A DNA stretch of 64,000 nucleotides from contig JAEMBT020000002.1 of NCBI GenBank assembly GCA_018873245.2, positions 11,964,001 through 12,028,000 of the forward strand. Reading direction: 5' to 3'. Below, piece after piece: positions 52,459-64,000 of the stretch (positions are counted from its first letter, which is position 1; the number at the start of each line of letters is the position of its first letter). A program made the position numbers and the translations under genes. The notes beneath the pieces were generated by a model, which did no database searches, had not been told where the DNA came from, and was given only the letters and a program-made list of their open reading frames with translations. Origin of the DNA: Archegozetes longisetosus. Lineage: Eukaryota > Arthropoda > Arachnida > Sarcoptiformes > Trhypochthoniidae.

Positions 52459-55400
52459 CTAAAGACAAAATGAGGGCTAAGCTAAACTTCTAGATATGAG
52501 CTCTTTCAGTTTTGTACTATTTATCTTGATAAAAAGCTTACTGTTTAAGTATTGATTCTCGGGATAAATACATAGATTACATGACGAAATAGCATGAAGT
52601 TTGAAAAGATTTATCAAACAAAAAAGCAGGTTATGCTTTGAGTGCTACAACTTTACTGTAAAGCAAAAAATGTCAATAACTTAAACGCGCAAAACACTTC
52701 GATCCAGACTCCGAACCAAATAAATAAAAATCAGCTAAACCTTTAAATCCGAAGAAAAAGCTGAATAAGTAGAGGAGAATGTGGGAGAATGAGAATGAAT
52801 AGTGTTTAAATAACTTGTCAGTCAATTAAGTTGATCGAAGTGAACACTTACTACAGAACTACTACTAAGGGCTTAACATTAAGTTGAATACTCTGTAATT
52901 AACTATCGAGAAGAGTCGACAGTTTATAACTAAAGTTCAACTTATATTCACTTTATTATGTTGTAACCAAACAATAAATAAATAAAAGGCCGAAAAATAC
53001 GTGTAATTAGATCTAAGTCATCTTAATGAATATGTTCGCGAATTATAACTGATGGACAGCTCCGAACAGACCCAATAAGAAATAAATCGATCGATCTTTA
53101 AATTGTTCCTTAACTACTCCTTCAAAGACAGTAGTAAACACTTAAACAGCATCAAAACAATAAGTTTATAAGTTTTATAAAACAAAATAAAATGTTGATA
53201 GTGTTGTCTGTCGACAGATAATTGGCTCGATGGGGATTGATCTGATGAAAAGACCTAATGATAGTCGCATTAGATTGTTCAGGGATGAGACACGCTATAG
53301 CCGTACTCAGAAACGCTGCAAATCAATTGCACGATAGAGGATAGAGAGATGCAAAACGATAGCAATGCTATTATACGCCACTAAATAACGTCCATTATAT
53401 TTGGCTATTTAAATGGCGGGCTATAAAATGATGAATGAGATTGTAAAATACTAGATTACTCTCTCCCCCCAATGCCTCCCAGAAATGTTGAATACAATGG
53501 AAAGCAAAAATCAAACCGTTTATCAGATTCGACCTGATGTCTGGACATCGCTATTCAGGTTTTGATGATGATCGAGAAGAGCACGCAATTTCAATGTTAA
53601 GCTTAGCATTAGCTTTAAAAATGCTAAACAAGTGAAATGAAGCGATCAGGCGTTACTGCGATCGCAGTACTCATTTGCTAACAATTGAGTCATGATTAGC
53701 AGCACAAATTCATAATATAACATATTTGAACGTGGATTACATCAAACTATAGACATGAGACTATGATTATCATTGACGAATTATAAGTATTAGTTATTCA
53801 TTGTTTAAGTTTCAATTCATAGCAGAAGAGAGAAAAAGGTAAAGTTTGACAGAGTTAACATCATCATTAACTATGAATTTAATACATGTTTTAGGCAGCT
53901 CTAAAGTGATGTTTGCAATTTTGCAATTTTTCATTTGCAAAATAATAGAAAATTGAATGCAAAGCAAAATATAGCTGAAAAAGAGAAAACAATTAAATTA
54001 AGCAATAAAGTAGTAGAGAGTTTTAGTTGACTTTAGTATATTATTATTATTATTTTAATTGGTAAAGTTACAAAAGCGAAACTAAAATTCATTAACCTGA
54101 TAACTGACATTATTAGAGGAAAAATACTGATATCAAGAATTACATTCACAATTAATAAAATAAAACTTGAGTGCAAAATTAGATCACATGAGACCATAAA
54201 AAAGCATTAAACGCAATAAATTTAACAGATAACTTCTAACCGCAATAAAATGACTACATTATGAAAAATTGACAGTTTAGTCGAGCGTAGACTAAGCGAT
54301 TCATTGGACTCAAGTGCAAAGTCAGAGATACCATAGCAATACATTTGAATATAACATTTTCACAGAACACAAATGAAAAGCTATGAAAGCCCAGGCAACA
54401 GCAAAAAAAAATCTATGCAAAACCATCAGACCCGTCATCAATATGTAGTCATTGAACGAATTTTTCGCTTTAATACTATGATGAATTACAACATCATTTA
54501 TTACTAATTATCTTAAAGATCCGGCTTTCCTGAATATATTTATTATAAGCCATTCGAGAAGCATATCACATGAAAATATATCAATGAAATTCAGCTATTT
54601 ATAAATGAGCTATTATATAATATAGCCATTTCCAATTAATGTATCTCACTTATTACCAGTTCTTAAGCTTAAGTGAGTATAAACTTATTTTTAACAGTGT
54701 AAACTATTTTTCTTTTATATATTACTCTCTCAATGTTTAAACATATTAAGGTAAAAAAACTTGTAAAATTACCATCAAAAGTAAATATGTGTGAAGAAAC
54801 GAGCACTAAATTAAACTGACAAATATATGAGTTTTTAAACTTTGTTTTAGTTACAGAAACATAAGTTTAATTTGCGAATTTATGTGATTCACAAAGAAAA
54901 AATGCGAATTTATCATAGCTTTCGCGCGAGAATCATGCAAAGTAAGAATGCGAACCCAATAAATAACAAAAACAAGTTTGATAAGAATCATTTATAAGCA
55001 AAATAAACTTCAAACACTAAAAACAAAGAGAACCATAATTTTGTTTAATTGCTAAGTGATTGAAATTGCAATAAAAAACTGAACTCCTTATCAAAGCAAT
55101 CAAATTAGCCCTGAATTAGACTTACGATTGGCTGCAAATTCATAACTCACCAGTTTTTATGGTTGAGCGATTGTTTAAATATCTTCATTAAAAAACAATA
55201 TAAAGCCAATTGGTTAACCACTTGCTACATCTAATTTATAGCTTCGAAACATGAAATAATGAAACGTTAGATCTCAAATTCATCTTCATCTGTCCGAAGA
55301 CTATTCAAAGTTTATGAAATAGGCTTTTAAGAACTTTAGTCTTCAAAGTTTTCGTTATAGTCACGATCGAAGACGAGAGCACACACTCGAATAAGTTGGT

Positions 55401-55629
55401 TTGTTTTAGGTTAACCAACAAACTAGAGGAGGTTCACTGATTTATAATAATAATAATACAGTAATAACAATGCAATTATACGAGCAATGATATGAGTGAT
55501 GACATATCATAGACTCTAACTTATAAACATATTAAAGACGTGACTATAGAGAATAGTTATGATTAAGATCACAAAAGTAAGTTTAACTCATATGAAAAGT
55601 TATTTGAATTTATTTTGTTCAAGCAAAAA

Positions 55630-55662
55630 ATGTACCAAAAATGTACCAAAAATGTACCAAAA
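55630..55662. repeat. 11-bp tandem triplicate
   Basis: ATGTACCAAAA occurs three times in tandem. Confidence 0.9.
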
Positions 55663-58600
55663 AATGCAGCAACAAACGCACCAACAAATAAGTGAGTTGG
55701 AAAAGCATCAATTATGCGCATAACGTTTTTTCTTCAAAAGTAAGAGAACAGATGAGAGATTGACTGAATAGACCACTAAAATGTTAGACAAGTGCAAGTT
55801 TTACAAGCATTCGCCATGCAATGTGATAGTTGGTGATGTTTGCCAATGTAACCATTTACTAAACGTGTTGTGCGGTAGTGCGCAAATACATACCGCTGTC
55901 CAACTATTGGTTCGTTAGGTGCGACAAAATATTAGTCAGATATGATAGTCCAACCAACAATGGATCATAATATATCATATTAAAATCATAACTTGCAAAT
56001 ACCATCAAAAAACAAGAAAACCTTAAGAATCTGCTAAAACACGTCAAACGTTTCTGCCTTTTCAGAAATCCTGGTCTACTGAAAAAGCTGACATTTACTC
56101 AAATTCGATGGCATTAGATTAAGCTGAATTTTCTGGCATCGAGAAGAATTTAGTGGTAGCTTTTCTATTTTATCGCCAAACTCGAGCAATTTTTATTTGA
56201 TGGCAATAAGTAGAAGACGTGACTCGCTCTCTCATTGCTCAATAATAGCCTTGAATGGCGAACATTATAAAAAACGTCATTGTTTTATAAATATATATAA
56301 CTCAAGATTGGGATTCGTGGGGATCGTTCCAGCAGATATCACATAATACTTCTTACTTAAGAACTTATGGCCATTGTCCTTGAGAGCAAAGCAATCATAT
56401 TAGCATAGAAAACAATTGGTACGTCAGATTCAACACAAAGATCATCAAATGCCGGCAAAGCTCTATCTATTTCTCATTCTCTGCCCTCCACCCGATATTA
56501 AAAGTTTATATCTGCAAAATTTTCTATTGAAATCCGGTCACGATAAAGGCGGTCATCAGATTTAAAGCGATCATTTCTTGCAAATCTTATTATTGCGAAT
56601 CAAAATGGTTTGGGTATTGGGGCTCGAAATCGAGTCAATTTAACGAAATAAACTGCAAATAAATCTTAATATTTAGTCTTTATTTATATGGTTCGACCCG
56701 AGCACACAGATGCCATTAAAATGGGATGAAAGTTAAGGCTAATCGCATGATTCGCCCACTTTATCGCATTAATTTGACTTGAAACAAACAAATACTATAA
56801 TAATGATGATGCAGAGCAATAATCGTTGGTAAGTGACTTAAAGTGTGTGATGCGCTCAGGCGACACATCCCGCAACTGAGATATTTATCAATGGCCTGCC
56901 TTCAATCTTGTCAAAATTGGTCAGAGAAAAGTTGATGAACTAACAATAACATGCACAATAGCATTATTGGACTAATGATTGTTTTTATGTGTTGTGTTGC
57001 GTGTCTGGATCACTGACCAATCCAGAGATTCGAATGAATCCGATGGATCTCTGGATGTATTAAGAATTCACGGATTAGAGCGGAAGTGACTAATAACAGG
57101 TAAAAACTCGACTGGAATCGAACATTTGCCATGAGATAGAACACGCAAAATAGTATTTTTAATATCTCTCGGCGTTTCCGGCCTTAAAATTAAAATCATG
57201 TTCACGTTTACTTAAGATGAGGTAACAATCAATTATTGCCATCAATGGCGACCGATAATTAGCACATATGGGCTTAAGACAAAAATATCATTTAAGTTGA
57301 ACTTTAATGCAGTCACGAAATAATTGTTCGCTTCAATAGTGAATTTATTTAAAATAGAGTTTATTTATTATCTCTTATCAAACGTCCGCCTCTTTCTCTC
57401 TTAACTATTCTTTTTTATTAATTGTAATCAAAGCAAACTTTAAATCTGATCCTTAATATCTGAATATATTTGCAATAAACTAAACTAAATCTCCCAAATT
57501 TATCATTTGATCACACTTTATAAAAGACGTTCAAATCTTAATGGCTTGAAATGGTCTCTTTTAATAAGAATTGTGGGACCTCTCATTCCAAACATCGTTT
57601 TTAGCTGTAATACCAGTCCAAAAGTTTAGTTCAATTATAAACAACGACATAAATATGAAAAGCTTAAAAATGACTTTCAGTACTCTTTAGTATTTGTCAT
57701 ACTGACATCCGTCTAATACTATATCTATATAAAGCTTATTGAATCGCAAAACTTAGGCAAATGAATCAACTCTTTTCAGTCTACTGTAAAAGATATTTAC
57801 ATGAAATATTTAGAAATTACATTCGAATCAATTACTTATTTTTAGTTACAGAATCGTTTTCAAATGAGGTACACACTCGAGAGCAAAATAAAGCAAAGAT
57901 ACAAAGTTTTCATCCCAAATTGAATGCTTCAACTAAACTGACATTTTTTGGATACACTTCAAAAGTTCGCTTGGAAGTGAGATCTCTGTTTAAATTTGTT
58001 TACGTTTGTTCATTAATTTGTTAATTTGTAAGTCCACGTCATAGTAGTAGCGAATCAGTAAACGTCTCATAATATTAATGATGAGGTATTTTTTTAAACT
58101 GTTACAAAATTAACTTTTCAGAGACCCATAAATTGTCTGAAAGATACATATAAGTCAAAGTGGTGTAACACAATAATAATTATGCAATTATAAAGCAAGT
58201 CTATGAGGCAAAACCTAACAACTCATAAGAGCCACAAACCATTTGAAGAGCCTAATAAACTGGTGTTAGGCTTTTCTGCTTCAATCTAGTCATTATACGA
58301 AAATATTATCCCGTCTTTAAGCTAGCACACAGTTTAAACATTTGGGTGTGTTTTATGCTACAAATGTCAATAAGTGTTTAAACTGATATTACTCGTCATA
58401 TCGTAGCCAATGTTCAAAGTGATGTTTCACACGAATGCCTGGCCTTAAAATTGGAGCTAAACTGTGAATCTCGTACGTGAAGCACTAGTTCTATAGAATA
58501 TTTACCCCTTTTTAGCAAATTGAAAATACTTTTCTGCCAAATACTCAATTTATTGATTTAATTATTCATGAGAAAAATGGTGATAGACGTGGTTTACATT

Positions 58601-61198
58601 AATTTGCAATTGTTTAAAAAGCCTCCATTTGAATAAAAAGCAATTTTGATGGGCAATTGAACTGAATAAGTTTGTTGTTAGCGTAAAAAATAATGGACTT
58701 AGAAGGCAAACCAATTAGAATTAGTGTTTATGCTTTGGCGTACTCTTCGGTGCAATTTTTTTGGTAAGGAAAAAAGGTTTGTGGTTTTATCGATGACGTG
58801 AAGCAAAATTGATATTAAATTCAATGCTTAAATATATCTTAATAGATGCGTGAGGATAGAGGGGTTAAGAACATGATATTATATAATGTGCGATTCGGCG
58901 ATGAAAAAATCCATTAATAACAACATTCCAGAATGAACTGAATATCGGATTTGTTAGGCAAACTCGCAAATAAATTATATGAGGCCATCAGATCATTAGC
59001 CTGAGTACTAGTAAAACTGAAGCATAAGTCACCCACTATGACTACGACTACTCAACTTTTAATAAAGCATATAAGTTAAAAAACTAGAGGAAAAAATACG
59101 GGAAGCAATGTTTTTATATCCCTCCAGCGCTATTCGATATAGTAGTGCTTTGGTAACTCTAAAAAACCTCATCAAATCCATATATAACTTATATGAAACT
59201 TGTGCCATCATATCAGTTACCCAATGCTAAAGCAATGATCTCAATGCATTTTGGTCTCCCTCTTGATCACTCTGTATTCTTATCAGAGTGTCTCAATCTT
59301 TGGCTGTTAGGCAGTAAAAAAATTCGCAAATCATCCTCTAATGACTGAAATGACTTGAACAGTGAAGAATCCAAATAACTTTATCCATAAAGGCATTACA
59401 GGCATTACCAAACATAAAGGGATATAAATGGGGGGAAAACGCGCTTCACTTCTATCTAAATCTATTGCATCAATTAAAGTGGAGCTTGAGTTGATCTATA
59501 TTAAACATTATAGTATTATAGTGAATAATATCGAAGAAGTGTAGTATATGGTTCCACAACTGTCGCCAATCCATCACTTGGTTGTCTGACAAGAAATACA
59601 GAGCATCTTCGAGCAACTTTCTGCAGTCAAACTAACTGGTCTGCGATCAGAACGTCCTACAATGATGATTATGTCTGACATTGCACTGTTTCTCATGCTC
59701 CCCATCAACTGCTCGCTTACTCTATTACTTAACCCGTACCATAAAGTTCTGAAGTGCTCTCATTTTTCTGCTCCTTTTTTATTTTCAATTTGACCTTAAG
59801 GTTAAACTGTAACGATTTTTTTATAAATCAATGGCGATTACATCAACTTATTTAGTGCAATAGCCTCTTCGAAATGTACATTTTATCGCTTTATCATAAG
59901 CTAAAGATTAAAACAGAGAAAAGCATCAGTTATACCACTAAGAAAAGGCAAAACCAATAAGTTATAAAGTATTAGTACTTGAAACAGCTCTCCTATCAGT
60001 ATTAGTACAACATTTTTAGAGAGAAAACTTTAAAAAGGGGACGATTAAGACGAATCAGTGATCACATCCGAGCTTATCAGACATCAGTCAAAGAGTCTCA
60101 TTCTTCAACTCTCGTCTACAATCGCTTAATAGGCAATTTAAAAATAGTGATAAACAAATCTGTTTGGCATAGATTCATGGCTCAGTCGATGTGTCATTTT
60201 GTATGGGTTCGCCTCCACTCCAATCTCTATTAACGACTTGGGCGGTAAAGCAAAGCACAAAACATCAGCAAAAGAATAGATCATATATGAAAAAAGGTCT
60301 CTAAAGCTTTATTAATCCGTTATTGATATAGCTAAGTACAAACAATAGACATAATCGAAAAGTAGTTCACTGAGAGTTACTTATTTTCTGACGATTTTTT
60401 TCAAAAAGTAAGGAAATAGAGAATTGCGACTCCTTTAGCTCATGCTTACCAAACAAATTGTTTACTCGAACGGCTGAGACAGACTCCGCATCATTCGCTT
60501 TGCTTTGTTGAATAGGAGTCAACTAAATCGAAGAGAGAAGTAAAGAGCAGAAGAAGCACTCTGCGGTATGAAAGCCTTAAAAATGTTATTACTGTTAACT
60601 TGTGTTACTCGACAGCGCTGTAGAGTATATCGAAAACCGCAACATTTTTCGATCACTTTACAGTACAGTAGGCAAGCTTAAACAACGCGAACGTGTCTTC
60701 GACTTCAGACACATGCCGACCGATTGAAAAAAGCAAAGCCTAGGCATACATACCAGTATAATAAAAAGATAGTTGTCTTTTAGCTCATTTTCAATCTATA
60801 TTTGCCACTTCCTCTAAGTTTTTGTGCATGTTGTTTGTTGTTACTATTTGTATAACTCAGAACAACCAAAGATATTTGATGATGCCTTTCGTAAATGAGT
60901 CGCAACGCAACAGTCTTTCTATAATATTCACCCAAAAACATGTCATCCATGAGGAGAGAGACCAACAAATTGCTAATGAAGTCTCAATGCCTAACTTATA
61001 AGTTACTTATTTTCGCTGACTTCACTAAGTTCAGTACAAAATACTAGTACTTCATATGCAATCTTCTTCTAATTGATTAACTAAAACAGATTAGTTTCGG
61101 TAATAAATTTTGCGATAAAGAACAAATTTGAAATTTGATTCAATTTATAGCTCCAGTTAATGATTAATTTGCAAAGTTTTTAAACTCAGCTCTGAGAA

Positions 61199-61200
<2 letters not shown>

Positions 61201-61262
<62 letters not shown>
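61201..61262. repeat. Long (GA)n microsatellite
   Basis: About thirty GA dinucleotides with one AAAG interruption near the 5' end. Confidence 0.95.
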
Positions 61263-61266
<4 letters not shown>

Positions 61267-64000
61267 AACTCAAATATGATAAGTTTGATTAAAGATTATT
61301 TTACACCAGTTGCAGTTACAATAGTGAGCGTTCTTTCATTTAGAGTAAAGCATTCATATGTTTTTTCACTGAATATACTTTATTAGACAACTGTTGCAGT
61401 GGCGTAAACGGGCCTCAAGGGAGAGGGTGCGGGTCTTATAAATATCATCAATAGATGCATGTGTACCAAACAGATAATTTGACCGTCAATGAGTCTTTTA
61501 CTTTTTTTAGTAGCTTTTTCTACCACAGAGTACAGCTCACACTCACTCTCAATGAATAATTAAGTATCAATTTATTACTCGAGCTCCCTATCACCAGAAT
61601 ATATTGAAATAAAATTGAGATGTTTTTATTTCTATCCATTACAGCACTACATAAGAGCAAAGATCAAAGGCGCCAAAACCAAAGTGAATGATAGTAAAAC
61701 ATTTCGAGTTCTTCTTTTGTAACTTAGTTATGATGACAGACTCAACAGTGTTATTACTCGACTCAAGCGAGCACTAAATTGAGTGCCGACCGATACCACT
61801 GAATGCATTGGTCGACGGTGTAGTCCATTGGGAAGCATTACAACAGAAACCATAACATTGAGCGATTGGTAGTGCAGTACATAACCTAATGGTCATTGGC
61901 GAGCAATACCCATTTTTTATTTTGTCTCTTTTTAACACAAGCCTTTCTAAGTCTTTGCAATAGTTGCCGTTTCTTCTCATGGGAATCAAAGCTTGTAGTT
62001 TAAGCCAACACTACTTTCATTTCGATAATGTGAACTAAAGTCACATTTCCTCTAAGAGGGACACGAATGCTATCAATTTTCTTGTTCGCTATTCAGTTTT
62101 CAGGTCTCATCTCTACTATCCGTACAAAATATGCTCAACAAAAGTGATTGACAGACTGTTTAATTAAGTAATTAAGGCACAGATAGTGCTTAAGTTCGCC
62201 TCTATTACAGTATTATTATTATTATCATTAAAGATGATATACAGTAAAGGCTATCGTGTTCTTACACACACTTCTTTACTATCTATACCATAACACGGTA
62301 TTACATGTTTCAATTTGGCATTAAATTAAATATGCTTTAGCGCATTCTAGTTTTTGGTGCTCTATTTTACATTCTCATTCATCAAATCTAGTTGTGGACC
62401 AATATTAGCAATTAGATACAACTCGTTCTAAGTCAGAGCATCTGTTCTGAAACCATTACTAACTCTACTTTAAATGAAGCTTTCGTTTCACGCACAAAAT
62501 ATCATAAAAGGCAAGACAACTAATATAAGTTATCACACTCTGATTCAATAATTAATATATAGATTCAGTATAAGTTATGTCATACTAACAGTATATATGA
62601 GACCAAATAAATAAGTGTTAATTAAAACTATCCAACAAGTCTTTCAATTTGCATCTGTTGCACATCATATACTAATGATGGTAGTTTTGTCACAAACTTA
62701 TAGAAGTGGTGGCGAACGTCTAAATCATGGCAAGGGTAACAACTAATGCGCCAATATCTGCATTTTCCAAAATGCATTTGCCAATTGTTCTATTTGAAGA
62801 TAATTATAGTTATGGAGTAGTTTAATGTTTTATTGAATCAACTTTTACAGAGACATACTTTATATATAATTGATTTGGAAATTTGAATGAGAATTTGATA
62901 GTTATTTGTCTGGTATATGAACCTTATATTTGCTAATGATTTGTTTTTTAGAAGAATAATACTAAGAAATGGATTTGGTTGAAAGAAAGGTGTGCTAATA
63001 TAGTTGGCGGAGGCATAACAGGCATATCAGGCATAAGAGGAACAATCGAACAAAGGCATACTTTAAGCAAAATCATTAAGATTGAATGGCCAAACATTAA
63101 TGAATAAATAAATTCAGTGGGTGTACAGTCATTCATGCATTGCGTATAGCGATAGGGTGTATATGCATCACGATTATTATCAAACAAATTATTAAGAGTT
63201 CACTTCAATTTTTCAGTATCTTTGCGAATAAAGTTCCTAAAAAATTGCACTAAATATGTGTTCACAAACATTATACCATAAATTCCCTAATATTAATAAA
63301 CATCGCTTATGGCGTATCTGTGATTCGCGATCTGGTTCTTTATTATGTACAAATTGGTAGTATATTAGTAGTATTTCATATTCTAAAAGATTCATAGTGC
63401 GAAACGGAGATATTATACATAATAAACTCATTATTATTTGTGGAAAAAGTATATTAGTATTCAAAACAAGCCTTATATGCAATCGATTTAAAACTATTTC
63501 AAATCAAAACTTATTTTTTCGAGAAATACTTTAAATTTCAACATAAATATAGCAGATTCGGATCTTTCGCGGTCCGATAGTCAAAAAGTTTGAGATATCA
63601 CTTCATAGAACAGTTGATCAAAGACCCATTAATTAAACCAAAGGCAACAAATTTATGACTTCATCTTCAATAAAGAATTTAAAAAACAAGAATAAACAAA
63701 TATGACTTCTATGTGAAGAATCTACTGAAAAATGAGTGTCACAACAACTGGAATATGCATTCCTCAATGCACTGAAATGGGACTACTTCTAAATAAGTAT
63801 TCCAACGCTATATTCTTAGTCGGTTTGCAATCTTCAGCATAATTCTGTGTAATATTGAAACAAATAATTTATGTAAATATTGAATAAGTTAATAATTTTT
63901 AAGAAATTAGTAGTAATACTTTAGGGAATAGATCAGAATTTTCGATGCTTTTAAAGGATGAAGTGTTTTAGATATTAGAAAATATCTTCTTATGACAGGA

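Larger units (their letters stand above)
47766..64000. other. Long upstream or intronic region, second part
   Basis: No secure gene. It includes a His/Asn-rich 71-codon open frame (48017-48232), a splice-bounded 63-bp candidate (52396-52458), an 11-bp triplicate (55630-55662) and a long GA tract (61201-61262). If the missing cut/CUX N-terminal exon is not in the window, much of this is intron. If it was overlooked, part of this is intergenic. Confidence 0.45.

Noticed and set aside
56689..56700. GGTTCGACCC, similar to a tRNA B box
   Set aside because: The 50-60 nt on either side are AT-rich and contain no A box or pairing stems.
57761..58024. 87-codon plus-strand open frame
   Set aside because: No recognisable motif and no supporting splice or promoter signal. 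Composition is like other random AT-rich frames.

Overview
This is a eukaryotic, invertebrate genomic window. It is very AT-rich, with short spliced exons, long introns, many dinucleotide microsatellites and almost no long open frames. Everything confidently coding lies on the minus strand. The best lineage clue is the C-terminus of the main gene. There, motifs such as [10 protein letters not shown], SRRKPxxPQWVxP and NxxINGVCV beside a Cut-class homeodomain match what I recall of insect Cut proteins, which points to an arthropod. I cannot name the species.

Layout. Positions 352-1368 hold the first coding exon of a gene whose N-terminus looks like the mitochondrial anchor protein AKAP1; the rest of that gene runs off the left edge. 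Positions 1369-12943 are intergenic, with no gene I can support, but they contain two fold-back-like inverted repeat structures (about 6.55-7.40 kb and 9.00-9.35 kb). Positions 12944-34523 hold ten phase-compatible exons of a cut/CUX homologue: three CUT repeats, a Cut-type homeodomain with His50, a coiled-coil segment shared with CUX/CASP proteins, and further upstream low-complexity exons ending at an N-terminal DPVPALE segment like that of vertebrate CUX1. The ten exons encode about 1640 residues. The first coding exon or exons, which should encode roughly 90-100 residues, were not found. Positions 34524-64000 are therefore read as a very long 5' intron and upstream region with microsatellites, a possible tRNA-derived SINE fragment near 47.7 kb, and a few weak exon candidates.

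Function. The cut/CUX product should be a nuclear DNA-binding regulator. The AKAP1-like product should sit on the mitochondrial outer membrane. The two genes are neighbours on one strand, and nothing in the sequence suggests they work together.

No previously undescribed multi-gene system is visible. The most unusual structures are the inverted arrays of a 16-bp unit at 6.55-7.40 kb and the replacement of much of the expected CUX/CASP coiled coil by small low-complexity exons.
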